Below, in pieces: positions 19,867 to 31,429 of a stretch of DNA of 64,000 bases (position 1 is its first letter; each line of letters starts with the position of its first letter). The position numbers and the translations under genes were made by a program. This stretch comes from Diploptera punctata. Taxonomy: Eukaryota > Arthropoda > Insecta > Blattodea > Blaberidae. The stretch lies in NCBI GenBank assembly GCA_030220185.1, contig JASPKZ010007296.1, positions 62,001-126,000 of the forward strand, in the 5' to 3' direction. The notes beneath the pieces are model-generated. The model was not told the origin of the DNA, made no database searches, and saw only the letters and a list, made by a program, of their open reading frames with translations.

Positions 19867-21339
19867 ATGGAGGTTTGCTTTCAGCCAAGAACACTTTTAG
19901 ATCTTGCGATGGAAAGTTACGAGGAGAGAATCATATCGTTCTGCAATGATGTAGCATCCAGTGAAAGTAAAAGTATACTAGACGATGTTAAAGAATGCTG
20001 CTTGATTCTCCAAAATGAAATTTGCTCTCTTCCTGTTTTAGTAGGTGATAAAGTGACGAACAAAATCATAAATGATATTCCAGGATATACAGTTCCAAGA
20101 AGAAAACAATTATCTCCGAGAGCCTATACTTTGGCTTCGAAAGTCATAATACGGCCGAATATTCAGAACCTACATATTAACGTAAACGATAATATCTATC
20201 TACATTTAATTGAGGAAAATCACCATTTGGTTTATGAAGAGCTTCACACTTTGAATAATTTGAGAATTATCAGAATAGCATGTCTTGCAGAATTCCATGG
20301 TCAAGTAAAGTTTCCTGTAAATTTAGAAGAATTATCAATTCCAGATTGCGTTATCTCAGATGCAGCATTAGAAAACTTAGCAGTATCTTGTCCTAAACTC
20401 AAGCACTTGAATATCAATAACTGTGTAGGCATAACATGTGATTCCATCAAAAGCATTTCAAAATTAATACATTTAGAAACACTTTGTCTGGCATTTGTAA
20501 AAATTTTAGATGACGAATTTATGGAGCTCCTCAAACTTCTGAAGGAAAATAAACAAGATAGCACAGAAAATAAGGTACCTACGCTAAAACGACTAGAATA
20601 TGATTATGTTAATTCCGACCATTTGCACTTTCTTTCTGAGAATTTCCCTCGTCTGGAAAAACTGCGTATTTCCTATTCTGAAGAAAGTGATGTACAATTC
20701 ATTTCCACAATAAGTCAAATTAAACAAATTGGCATCTCCGTATTTTCTCGAGGTGGAATATTTGCATTTGAACATTTACCCCAAATCTTAGATAGCAAAC
20801 TGATAGACCTTCATATATCATGCCATACATTAATATTCACAGGGATAGAAAATCATTCCTGGCCAATGTTAAAAAGCTTATCATTGAATTTTAATCAATC
20901 GCAATTTTTACATCCACATAATTGTTTAAAATATGAATCGTTATCACAATTTCCTGCAATTGAGAACCTTGAAATTTGTAATACCTCTGGCTACGATTTC
21001 GACCAAATATTTCACTGTTTAATTTCAAAATGTATAAATTTAAAAACAGTCTTATTTAAATTTTGTACATGTTATGCAGAAGAAATGTACACGGTACTTG
21101 TAAAATTACTCGATGATATAAAGACAAAACAATTGCAAAGTTTAGAAATGATTAGAATTTTTCCACGTCCCATAGGAGACCACGATTTCTTGGCAAAAAA
21201 AATGATAAGTGTTTGTCCAAAACTAAGAGTAGTTGTTGGTTTGTCTCCAACTAATCTTAAGAATCAGTCTGTACTTTTTATTGATAAGATGAAAGGTCCT
21301 ACTTTATATCCAACAACAACAGTACATTTCACTTCATAA
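19867..21339 (+). CDS. Leucine-rich-repeat (RNI-like) protein, intact single coding exon
   Basis: A 490-codon uninterrupted frame from ATG at 19867 to TAA at 21337-21339. An acceptor (ttttcag, AG at 19864-19865) lies one base upstream, so the whole coding region sits in what is probably the last exon. Residues about 1-70 are helical-looking (TLLDLAMESYEERI..). Residues about 130-330 hold irregular LRRs of the F-box/AMN1 type, for example LEELSIPDCVISDAALENLA and LKHLNINNCVGITCDSIKSI; further L-x-x-L-x-I/L units run to about 470. No F-box was recognised. The N-terminal L-x-x-L pattern with a later LP could be a degenerate VHL/BC-box, which would fit a substrate receptor for a ubiquitin ligase, but this is speculation. 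Intact frame length against a decayed paralogue at 59317-60962 suggests this copy is the functional one. Confidence 0.85.
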   Translation: MEVCFQPRTLLDLAMESYEERIISFCNDVASSESKSILDDVKECCLILQNEICSLPVLVGDKVTNKIINDIPGYTVPRRKQLSPRAYTLASKVIIRPNIQNLHINVNDNIYLHLIEENHHLVYEELHTLNNLRIIRIACLAEFHGQVKFPVNLEELSIPDCVISDAALENLAVSCPKLKHLNINNCVGITCDSIKSISKLIHLETLCLAFVKILDDEFMELLKLLKENKQDSTENKVPTLKRLEYDYVNSDHLHFLSENFPRLEKLRISYSEESDVQFISTISQIKQIGISVFSRGGIFAFEHLPQILDSKLIDLHISCHTLIFTGIENHSWPMLKSLSLNFNQSQFLHPHNCLKYESLSQFPAIENLEICNTSGYDFDQIFHCLISKCINLKTVLFKFCTCYAEEMYTVLVKLLDDIKTKQLQSLEMIRIFPRPIGDHDFLAKKMISVCPKLRVVVGLSPTNLKNQSVLFIDKMKGPTLYPTTTVHFTS

Positions 21340-22053
21340 TGATAATCTTAATAAAAATTAAATGAATGCAATCAAAATGTTGTTGCCACATTCTGATCTA
21401 ATTAACTGTGACGTAATACCACCACGTTATTATAAGCTTAATATTCTGTTGTTGTTTTGTATTTAAATAAATATCTGCTAATATAAATCTATACATTATA
21501 GTTTAACATTTAAGATGTACGCAATTTTGTCTAAGTAGGATAAAAAATATGATTTCGAATATAATTTAATTGTTTCTTTCCATTTACATAAAATTTCATA
21601 TGGCAAAGATCATAACGCTATTTAATTTACTTTATTTTAGCCAAAGAAAAATAGGCCTATAATATCTGAGCTAGTATATATTTTTTTGTCATAAGCAGTC
21701 AAATATTTTATGAGAATTTTCTCGACAAAAAAATGTTGGCAGAAGGAATAAATCAATTATATGACCTGCTACCATACAGATAAATTTGACATTGATGTAT
21801 ATATGTGATGAGAAATCGAAAGAGTGTATCTGTAATTATGTAAAGTAATTTTGTAATATATATTTTTATATTATTTTTGCTTACGTAATGCACAAATCGT
21901 AATACTAGTGTTATATTTTTATATTGGAAGATACATTTCTAATTGATTTATATTTATAGTTAAGTACTAATTATACATTTTTCATAGATGTAATATTGTA
22001 ATACTTTTGTGAATAAATTGAATATTTTCCTTGCAAAATATTTTGATTCTACA
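21340..22053 (+). other. 3' untranslated region of the LRR gene (probable)
   Basis: Non-coding AT-rich sequence after the stop with AATAAA hexamers at 21466-21471 and 22012-22017. Either could be the poly(A) signal; the second lies just before the RTE insertion, which begins at 22069. Confidence 0.5.
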
Positions 22054-22554
22054 GTACGTTTCACTTTACTTACTTACTTACTCACTGGCACTATCAAACC
22101 CGTAGGTTCATGACCGCGCGGACATTAGCTCTCCATACGTCCCTATCCCAAGCCAATGCCCTCCAATCATTCCCTGTATAATCTACTTCCCTCAAATCAT
22201 AGTTAATGTTATTTTCCCACCTCATTCTTGGTCTACCAACTGGGCGTTTTCCCTCTGGTTTTCCTACAAGAAGCTTCCATGCACATCTTTCATTCCCCAT
22301 GCGTGCCACATGTCCTGCCCATCGCAGTCTACGAGACTTAACTGTTCTTATTATATCTGGCTTCCTATACAGACCATGTAGCTCATTGTTATGTAGTCAT
22401 CTCCATTCACCTCTCCGTCTCTCTTTGGTCCAAAAATTTTCCTAAGTACTTTATTCTCAAATACTTGTAATCTCCTTTCCTCCCTTAAAGTAAGAGTCCA
22501 TGTTTCGCACTCATATAATATAACTGGTAGAATAATAGTTTTATATATTTTCAA

Positions 22555-23670
22555 TTAAACGTTTTTTGAAAGGAGTTGGGACATCAAGAGTCTCTGCAAT
22601 GCATAAATGCACGCATTTCCAGAATTGAGCCTATGTTTAACTTCTTTGTGCATTTCGTTCCTATTTGTGATTATTGTTCCTAGGTATTTGAATTCGGACA
22701 CTTCCTCAAAATTTCCCTCATTTGTCATTAGCTGTCCATTTCCATTATATATTGAATTTCTACGAGTGATAATATATTTAGTTTTATTGATATTTACTTC
22801 CAGTCCTAATTTCTTAGTGTTACTCAATAGTGTGTGCGTGTTGTCCTTTAGTATCTCCCCGCTATCGGCCAACAATACTACATCATCACCATAAATAAAC
22901 AGCTTATTAATACCATTGAGTTGTAAGCCTTCCTCATTCTCTAAAAATTTAATGACATGCTCTAGTATAAAATTAAATAGTAGAGGAGATAGTGTATCCC
23001 CTTGCTTCAACCCAATCTGGATTTCAAAAGTGTCTGAAAACTGTTTGTCTACACGCATCCTACCCTTTGTGCCATTTAGACACATAAGTATAAGTCTAAC
23101 TAACTTTTTAGGAATTCCAAACTCCAGCAGGATACTATATAACTTCTCCCTCTTAATTGAATCATATGCTTTTTTGAAGTCTACATATAGTTAATGTACA
23201 GTACCATTATATTCCCTTTTCTAAAATCTGTCTTATACTAAAAATCTGATCTGTTGTAGACCTGTTTCTTCTAAATGCACATTGGCGATCTCCTAGAATG
23301 TCATCAATATAGGGAGTAAGTCTGTTTACTAATATATTTGTAAGAATTTTGTACGAATTTGAAAGTAATGAGATGCCCCTGTAGTTGTTGCAATCAGTTT
23401 TATTTCCTTTCTTATAAATTGGTAAGATAACTGATTACTTCCATTCATCTGGAAGAGCTTCTTTTTCCCAAATCATACTAAGCAACCAGCGTATCTTGTC
23501 CATCAATTTTTCTCCCCCTGATTTTATCAGTTCTGCTGGGATCTCATCTGAACCTGTTGCTTTATAAATCTTCAATTTTTCAATCGCCATTTCAATCTCT
23601 AATGCATTTGGTTCTGCGACTAGCATTCCTGCTGTCTGTAAATTATCCTCCTCAATGTCCTGTTCTGTAT
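22555..23670 (-). pseudogene. RTE reverse transcriptase domain
   Basis: Frames at 23626-23435 (EKLKIYKATGSDEIPAELIK, then PDEWK) and 23085-22555 (GLKQGDTLSPLLFN, then LFIYGDDVVLLADS and EFKYLGTIIT). The joining part (23434-23090) is frameshifted but readable (GISLLSNS, DFKKAYDSI). The catalytic YADD box reads YGDD (22882-22893). The tail after it (22554-22094) carries ECETWTLTLREERRLQ and GKRPVGRPRMRWENN. Confidence 0.85.
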
Positions 23671-24116
23671 GTGCATGTAATAGCTGATTAAAGTAACATT
23701 TCCATCAATTTAATATACTCCTGGAATCTGCAATCATATCCCCATTTTAATTCCGATTTATGTTTGTTCTAGCCTGAAACCCTTTCTTCTCTATACTAAT
23801 TCCCTGATATAATTCTCTAATGTTCCTATTTTTTGCGTTCATTTCAAGTTCATTAATCTTCTCTCTCAAATATTCCCTCTTTTTACTCTTTAGTAACCTC
23901 GTGGTTTCCCGTCTAATACTACCCAATTGCTCTAAATTTACCTCATTTGGCTCGTGTAACCATTTCTTTTTTTGCTAGCTTTCTTTTCTTTACTATTTCA
24001 GCACATTCCTCATCAAACCATTTCTTGTTTTGCCTCTTTTTTAAACAACCAATGCTTTCTGATGCTGAAAATTTAGTAGTATCTCTTATAGCCTCCCATT
24101 CTTTATTTATATCAGT

Positions 24117-24990
24117 TTATTCTTCGTTTGCTGCATTGTCATCTGAAGATTCCAGTACTTCAAATCTATTAGCAATTTTGATTTGGTATTCTTGCCGCAT
24201 TTCATCGTTTTTCAAACTTTTTAATTCATGTTTTACAGAATCATCTTTAGCGTTTGTTCCTCTCATAAGCGATAGCCGTTGTCTGATTTTCACTCTGACC
24301 AGATGATGATCCAAATTGCAGTCTGTCCCTCTAACTGATCTAACATCGACGATGCTACTGTGCCAGCGTTTATCCACTATTACATGATCTATCTGGTTCC
24401 GAGTTTCTCCATCTGGGGACGTCCAGGTGTATTTATGAACATCCTTATGCTGAAATGTTGTGCTCTTAACAATGAGATTCTTCGATGTGGCAAATGTGAC
24501 TAATCTAACCCCGTTGTCGTTACTATTTTCATGAAGACTGAATTTGCCTATTGTTGGTTTGAATATATCTTCCCGCTCCACTTTTGCATTAAAATCTCCT
24601 AAGACAATTTTCATATGGTATCGTGAAAGGCTATCAAATAAGCATTCTAATTCTTCATTGAACTCATCCTTGATCTTGTCATCTTTATCTTCTGTGGGGG
24701 CATGTACATTTACAATTATAGAATCATGTCGTTTACCATTTAGAATTATGTATGATTTCCTATCACTAACAAACTTAATATCTCGGATAGCAAATAGGAT
24801 CCTCCTTCTGACTAAAAAACCCGTTCCAAATGCAGGTCTTTCTTCGCCCCCGTAGTATAATGCAAAGCTTCCTGATTCCTGACTACCTCCTCCTGGCCAC
24901 CTAACTTCCTGTAAAGCGACTATATCCAAGGGCGATTTATCTAATTCCCGCGTTAATATTTCTAGTGCCCCGCTATTCTACAAAGTCCTA
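24117..24990 (-). pseudogene. RTE endonuclease domain (APE type)
   Basis: A 270-codon open frame (24929-24117) plus a short in-frame lead. Visible motifs: VALQEVRWPG (catalytic Glu), IVLGDFNAKV (Asp/Asn), NQIDHVIVDKRW and DHHLVRVKIR (final Asp-His). These cover the phosphodiesterase core that nicks target DNA. A stop precedes it (NSGALE lead) and another follows it (near 24116). The endonuclease frame itself is intact. Confidence 0.85.
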
Positions 24991-25331
24991 ACATTCCATG
25001 TTCCTAGGAACATGTCCCTGTGTTTGAGCCTTCGGCATGGGTTCCCTGAAGTAGTCCCGGAGAACCGATTGGTGGACTATTTGACCTCCGAAAATTTTTA
25101 CCCCAGTTGAACCCATGTCCGCATTTCTTGACAGTTGTATTTTTACGGTGAAAGATCGTCACTCTTTCGCCCAAGGTACTTTTTTCGTCTGGCTTATCAC
25201 CTTCGACCAGTCTGGTATGGGTAACCCTATCGGTAGGAATGCAACCCGGCATAGCTCTCAGTATCATTTAAGCACGCAAGCCACTCCACCACGACAAGGT
25301 ATAGATACCATGGAGGGTACGTTTCAATTTA

Positions 25332-26009
25332 GCATTATTTATTTACATTTGTACTTGTGTTTAGTTAGTTCACTACTGGTATATGTTTTGTCTAGATGTC
25401 GTGACTCAGTAATATTGCTGGCTGTGTTTGCAACACTGTTTCGACGATGGTTAACAAGTCCGAATCTTCTCAAAATCACATTCAGCACCACTAACCATAG
25501 CAGCAACCTTATGTACTGAATCTTCTAATGTGTGTTTCGAAATTATCATCTTTGTGAGCAAATATGTGCCTCCGCAGTTTGTTTACGGTGTATTACTCGC
25601 ATCACGCCAGAAGAATTACAACTCAGTGAGCCAACCTCTGAAGTTTCATTACCTCTAACCAACAATAATCAAAACTCTGGACCTTCATTAGTGAAGTTTT
25701 ATTACCTCAACAAATCAGTTTCTATGTATCGACTAATGTCCCGGAAGGTACTGTGCGAAATAATGTTTGAACGTTATATTGTAATAATCTCACATATGGG
25801 ATAAGCATTGTTGGTGAGTTGGATCAAAGACTTGAAAACACGTCTGTGAAAGTTCTTTGTCCAGATAGCAATAAACTTCCATCTGCTGTTAATGCATAAT
25901 GAACAACATCGTAATTGATATTCTATTGAACCAGCGGATGCATAATTTTGTACATGTACAACAACGTGTTGACCAGACATTCTTCCTCAATTATAACGGA
26001 ACAATGAAC
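25332..26009. other. No recognised feature
   Basis: Short open frames on both strands, without motifs. It lies between the RTE insertion and the start of the D1 duplication block. Confidence 0.4.
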
Positions 26010-26244
26010 AGTCATATCAAACGACACAAAATCCATTACTCAAGGGGCTAAAACTGTCAACATAGTAGCAGTTATGTGTGAAACGTTATCTATAGTGGCG
26101 AGTGTAACCATGTCTTCCCTCGGTGTGATTCAGTGTGTTCTATTTGTAGCAGGTTGAGTTTCGTAGATTCCCAGCCTGATGCAAATACTGTAACGTTGAT
26201 ATTATCTGGACATCATAATACTTTTATGTTTAATAATGACATTC

Positions 26245-26473
26245 AACGGCTGCCGGCACCATGTGTACAACCAGTGGTGCATACCATCATCAGAACAACA
26301 AATAGGAAATATTGTTTAAGCAAAGGCACTTCCTCCGAATAATAATATGATTTAGACAATTCAGCCTGTTCCTGCGCAATCAGCGATGCCACATTCCACA
26401 GTTCAATATACATTTCATTTCGCCAAAGCAGAATGTTGCCTTTTATGACATTTCTGGCTTTCCCCCCTGACAT
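26245..26473 (-). pseudogene. Unidentified ORF pair, copy in D1
   Basis: A 76-codon minus-strand frame containing LLWRNEMYIELWNVASL. The D2 homologue (35500-35718) keeps HNEMYIELW and EEVPLLK but diverges by frameshift. No family is recognised. It could be a remnant of a duplicated gene or of an old repeat. Confidence 0.3.
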
Positions 26474-26489
26474 TTGCGGAATTGTAAAT

Positions 26490-26740
26490 CATTTAGATTG
26501 AGGCACCTGCAAGGCGGAGTTAGATTACCCTGATGATATGCCGGGTGACAAATGAACAGTGAAGCTCCAGGAAAGTCCCTAACATAAACGTAACCTAAAT
26601 TGCACACACGGTTATCCATAGGAATAATTGTATTTAAGGAAAAACTATTAATATCTGGCGAGAAATCGAACTAGGCACCACATGAACTTTGGTCAGACAC
26701 GCTGACTACTAGACCATGGACTGGTCTCACAGTTCAATAT
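26490..26740 (-). repeat. tRNA-derived SINE, family 2, copy in D1
   Basis: The minus strand shows an A-box-like 'tggtctagtagtcagcgtg' and a B-box-like 'ctagttcgatttc'. Then follow 'ttttccttaaata', 'taggttacgtttatgttaggg' and a 'catcagggtaatctaactccgcc' end. The same insertion is present at 35770-36005, so it preceded the D1/D2 duplication. The body is distinct from SINE family 1. Confidence 0.7.
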
Positions 26741-28759
26741 AGATGCTGGAGAAAATTTTAACGGCAACATTATGCATAACAGGTGAGTTTAAATTGACTA
26801 CTTAACTCATAGACCGACAATCGTGCATCTTCCTGTTGATAATCGTGCCTCTTTCTGTTGATAATCATGTCTCTTCTTGTTGGTAATGAGAGATATCTCC
26901 GCAAATTAACTTCTTTGACGCGGATGTCGATTGAACAATATAGGATCGATATGGTACAACAAGAAATAACAAAAGAAAACTTAAAAAGTTAGCAAAAGAC
27001 ATTTCTGTTGCTCTAAAAATTCTTAAATGTTATGTAATGAATCTGCATTATTGTTAGTAGTTATTTCTCATACAATCATCTGTTATAGACTTTCCCCTCG
27101 CCCAAAGAGATTTAGCAGTAAATATATGCTATATATAAAACTATCGAACCGGCTTAGAAACCGTCCGGAAGTAAGTTCGGAATACATAACTTCATATTTG
27201 GTTAATATTAAACACTATAATTACTTTTAGCTTCTGATGTATTATTCGCTAAATAGTCACTCCAAATCCAACGCGAGGTTAAGTTTTTCATTAGACAAAA
27301 TTACTCACAACAATGTCGCTCGTGATTTTTTCAGAAAAACACAACCTCTTGTTAGATTACTGTTGATAAGCCAAAGGTTTCAACACATACAATTTAAATA
27401 CATTTCGTCCATGAAATTTTACAGTTTGAGGAAAAATATGTTATGGTCTGGTCAGTGTATTGCTGTAACTCCTGTTAGTGCACTTCCAGATCTAGTCCGC
27501 CAGATTGGCTCATGAGATAGCATGTGTTCTTTCTAACATGCGGTACATGGGTTCGGTACCCGGAGGGGTTGAACATTTTAATTGTTAAATTAATTAAATG
27601 CAAAATGTTTATTTTCATGTTCAGGAGAATGTGGTGGTGTGGAATTTTGAATCGCTAGATTCCTTCTTATTAATTACAAATCGCTCCACAGTGCTAATGT
27701 TAAGACGGCATGTTGTACTGTTAATAAATATGTGTCCGTTGGATGAAGACGGTAAGCCTGATGGTTCTCTTAACGTGTTTCGACAGGAATAGACTACGTT
27801 CCGGCACCGGGTTTCACCTTCTCCCTTTTGTCCATCAATGTCACCTCTACATCACATTTTGCGTTGTAAATACAAATACTCACTTAAACTACATCCCTCC
27901 GGTACGCAATACAAGAATTCATCTATGTAACGTGGTCTGCCAGGTAGTGTGTAAATTAAAAAGAGACCAATATAACGCCGTCTATCCACCCTACGCGTAA
28001 CCTGAAGCATTTAAGTGCAGTGGGGGCATTAGAAACACAAAACACACAAGATCCAGATTTACGTTTAGCCATATTCATCATACGTAGGTAATCATTGGAA
28101 CAATCGTATTTCGACATTGGAATCCTTTAGAAGTCTACGCCAGGTGTTTTTTTTTTTTTCCTATTCACGGTAGCAATTCTGCACATTATAACTCCCAACA
28201 TCCTGATGTCATTTAAACACAATGTCCTATCTTCATCTTAATGTAGCAATTTTTATGCTTCCTAGCGGCTTTGATTTAAAACTTTCTTAACGGTTATCAA
28301 AATCGCTCATTCTCTCTAAATTCTCCGTTTATTCCATATGTTACTTTATTTTAATTTAACAGTATTTTATTCACTGTAAAACGTGTAAAGTGCACATTTT
28401 AAGATCTTCCTCTTTCTCCACATTTGATTACCGTTAACAGAGCGAATTGTTTGTCTCAGAAATTTTCTTTCAAATATAAGCAGTAGATTTTCATAATTTT
28501 CCGGTGACAAAGCTTCAGGAATATGGCCCACTTCAGATTGCTTGATTAAAATGCCAAACGGGCAGAGTGATCTGAAAATATACCCATAAATATTATGTTT
28601 CTAAACTACTTTCAACAATGCTAACTCATTGCCATTACCTATACATTTTTTTCTTAAATGTGGATACATTATATTTACTGTTACATGAAATCTTAGATAA
28701 CAAATCTAGCTATATTATAAGCGTCAGATAAAAAAAATAATCAGACGTAGACAGTCCCA
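26741..28759. other. Duplicated sequence without recognised gene
   Basis: Includes 27540-28070 (homologous to 40480-41040), with 'ggttcggtacccggaggggttgaac', which resembles a B box, and unexplained open frames. 28070-28760 is AT-rich with a T-run near 28150. Nothing coding could be supported. Confidence 0.4.
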
Positions 28760-29439
28760 AATATAAACAAAACTGGTTGAATGTATCTTTATCCGTCTTT
28801 CTATATTTTTTTATATTTAATTACATATATTTCCTTATTACTGCCTACTATATAATATGTTGATTAAATTTTGTAAAAATCAGCACTATGCGCTATCTAT
28901 TCTTAGACACTTTGTATATTCAATTGTTTTATGTTTTTTTAGTTTGGCAACACATATACTTTCCGTTCTTTGTTAACCTCTCATTCGTTTTTATTGCAGT
29001 TCAATTATTATATTTAATGGCTCTCCTATTTCTTATAACAACACTTTCTAGATTTGCAATAATTTCTAGGACTTTCTCAAGAAGACGCTACACTTTTAAT
29101 TCCGAGGTCTCAACTAGTGTGCGTGATATTTAGAAATCGATACGTTCTTTATTCCAATTACAAATTATAAAATGTATTAAGTTTTATCAACTATGTTACC
29201 GTGTTCATTATTTAAAATGCTAATAATTGCGTCAAGAATAAAAATTGTGTTAAATCTCTACTAAATGTTATTTGTTAATAATTTAATGAAGGGAAATCAT
29301 AAAAACAGTCATAAAAGAACTAAAATTTAATTATCTTCAAATAGATATGTAACAGCGAAAGATTTTATTAACCTTCATTTATGATCTAGGGTGTTGTGTC
29401 TGTCCCTGAATCTAGGAGCACAAATTCGTATCTAGGACT

Positions 29440-29664
29440 GAGTAATACCAAAAAAATAACTATGAATTCTATTGAAGTAAAACAGCCACCAAATTTAATA
29501 TATATTGACAGCAGGATGGATCCGGACTCAGTATTATTAACACAAACTGAGGCTGAAATAGAGAAAGATATGTAACACACAAGATACCACATGGACCAAA
29601 ACTGGTTCACCCATTGTTCATGGCTAAAAGCCAAAGTCGTCAATAAGTACTGCGCATCTAGCTA
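29440..29664 (+). pseudogene. Possible exon or small ORF, D1 copy (disrupted)
   Basis: Plus-strand reading MNSIEVKQPPNLIYIDSRMD then TQTEAEIEKDM and a stop, followed in frame by WFTHCSWLKAKVVNKYCASS and a stop. The D2 copy (45096-45299) is open throughout (67 codons) with mostly conservative differences. The product is unknown. Confidence 0.3.
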
Positions 29665-29830
29665 GAATTACAGGAATAAATAAAGACATACAAACATGTT
29701 CGAGATAATATCTGAAAGTATCCTCCTATTAGACCTCTAACAAAAAAGAGCAAGTGGAAAAACGAATAACAAATTAAAAGGTGGAAATAACCAATGCTTA
29801 CTTCCCGTGTGATAAGTAACAGCCCTACAC

Positions 29831-30115
29831 TCAAAATAATATACATGAATGCAACAGTTTTTTGCCTTGTGCTTGTTGTTTTTCCCTTCTTTCAACAGCA
29901 TTTTCCTTGTGCAATACAATAAGTGCTAATGTACTAATAAGTACATTTAAAATGTGTAGAAAAATATAAAATGCATTATGGCCAGTGACCGTCACTTGAA
30001 ACATATACTTTGAATGCGAAGAATTATGCAACATGTATATAGTATGCTCTCTAAATGTACTATATATATTTTTTATTGTTGAATCTCCAAATATTTTGAA
30101 ACCATATTTCGCCAC
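29831..30115 (-). CDS. Unidentified small ORF with one membrane segment, D1 copy
   Basis: A 94-codon minus-strand frame. The middle (about residues 40-70: MFQVTVTGHN, then FYIFLHILNVLISTLALIVL) looks like a transmembrane helix followed by a charged tail (HKENAVERREKQQAQ). The D2 homologue at 45750-45578 keeps this frame, and the only length difference in the compared part is an in-frame gain of six bases. That hints at past coding constraint, possibly the last exon of a membrane protein gene. No family is recognised. Confidence 0.3.
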   Translation of the reverse strand: MAKYGFKIFGDSTIKNIYSTFREHTIYMLHNSSHSKYMFQVTVTGHNAFYIFLHILNVLISTLALIVLHKENAVERREKQQAQGKKLLHSCILF

Positions 30116-30603
30116 AAAGGGATTTCAAGGTTGTAGCTTACTATAACAATATTATACTATACATTGTAAAACAGAAATATTATCTTATGGTTTGAATGAG
30201 CGTTAAGAATTACATAAATCATCTATAAGTGTCCTAGAAAATATTACATATTGAATGTGTGTTATGAAGTTCATAAAATGTTTACAATAATGTTGATTCT
30301 TAAAAATCACTTCACACATGGAGGCAGAAGTCTCGTTATCATTTAAAAGTAGGTTTAACCAGAATCGTTGTCTTTCGAATGTGGGACATCAAATAAACAT
30401 GTTTTACAGATTGTATTGATTCTTGATATTTACAATTATGGTCACTGTCTGGGTTAATATTAAATCTCCTAAAATAACTTCCAAATTTTCCATGGCCAGT
30501 TATAAATTGTGTTAAAATGAAATTTCGAATAAAATGTTTTGCATTTAACCTACGTTGTACTTAGGAAAGAAGAGCTCTTTAGTAAAAACACCATTTGCAC
30601 TCC

Positions 30604-31117
30604 TTATCCAATGTTCATTCCAATCAGTGGTGATAAGTAGTCCAACAGTTTCTTTTTAACGTAGGATATTGGACACTTTGAAAATGAATAATGAAGCTCA
30701 GAAGATGCTGCGGATTTAGATACTTGATCAGTACGTTCATTTCCCGCAGTTCCCTGGTGCCCTTGTTTCCAAGGGGTGCACAGGTGTTTTGTGCAATTTT
30801 TTATGTTATTTTTTATTTCTACTGAGTTCGGATTTAAATTAAGTTTATCTGCGATCGATTGAAGTGCTGTCTGCGAATCACTAAAAATGTGTGCATACAT
30901 TTGTGTTGAAGACACCACTGTACTGCCTTTTTATAGCATATAGTTCAGCTTGAAAAACAGAACAGGTTGGGGAAAATTTGAATAGTTTGAAGAAAACTTT
31001 ACTGTCATCACAATAAAATACATAAGTACATCCAACTTGTACTTCCTCTTCTCTTGCAGTAAATCTTGATCCGTTCGTGTGAATGGTATAGGCATGGGTG
31101 TGTCGACAGCTTTGCAC
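30604..31117 (-). pseudogene. RNase H domain of the I/R1-group element
   Basis: Frames give IHTNGSRFTAREEEVQVGCT (first Asp replaced by Asn in the T-D-G-S position), then FQAELYAI (catalytic Glu), HIFSDSQTALQSI (Asp), and PWKQGHQGTAGNERTDQVSK (His/Asp block). Two frameshifts separate them. RNase H is typical of I, R1 and LOA-like clades and is absent from RTE. Confidence 0.8.
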
Positions 31118-31429
31118 GTATATATATTGTCATATTCTGTCGCAGGATGGCCAGCAGCCATGAAAGACATAGCGTAATCAATACCAAAGGTAAACTGTTG
31201 AAATATCTTTTACGATTTATTTTAATATTGTTTAAGCCAGCTGAATAAAGTGCACTTAGATGTAGAGGAGGAATACCAGGAGTGACAAGTGCAGCATCAG
31301 TGCAAATTGTACGATAAGATTTACATATACGTAATGCAGATCCTCGTTGAATTTGGTATAATTCCTTCTGAATATACTTTTTGTTTAAAACATCTTGATA
31401 TGCTGCAGCACAGTATATTAACAATGATT

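Larger units (their letters stand above)
22069..25316 (-). mobile_element. Complete RTE-type non-LTR retrotransposon (family A), mutated
   Basis: A 3248-base element flanked by a 15-base target-site duplication with one mismatch (GTACGTTTCACTTTA at 22054-22068, GTACGTTTCAATTTA at 25317-25331). Order on the minus strand: 5' region (25316-25000), AP-type endonuclease, reverse transcriptase, C-terminal tail, and a (GTAA)n-type 3' end. The size, single-polyprotein layout and tetranucleotide tail fit the RTE clade. Frameshifts and stops break the frame at several places, so it is not autonomous today. This is the reference copy for family A fragments elsewhere in the window. Confidence 0.9.
26010..30060 (+). 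repeat. Segmental duplication block D1
   Basis: Collinear with three pieces downstream: 26010-27510 with 35280-36240, 27540-28070 with 40480-41040, and 28760-30060 with 44390-45790. Landmarks shared: 'ctcaaggggctaaaactgtcaacat', a SINE, 'atggtctggtcagtgtattg', 'aggggttgaacatt', 'aacctctcatt', 'gacagcaggatg'. About 560 bases at 26800-27355 are absent from the downstream copy. Confidence 0.8.

Noticed and set aside
23947..24855. Plus-strand open frames across 23947-24306 and 24544-24855
   Set aside because: Antisense to the RTE endonuclease frame, which has clear catalytic motifs on the minus strand.
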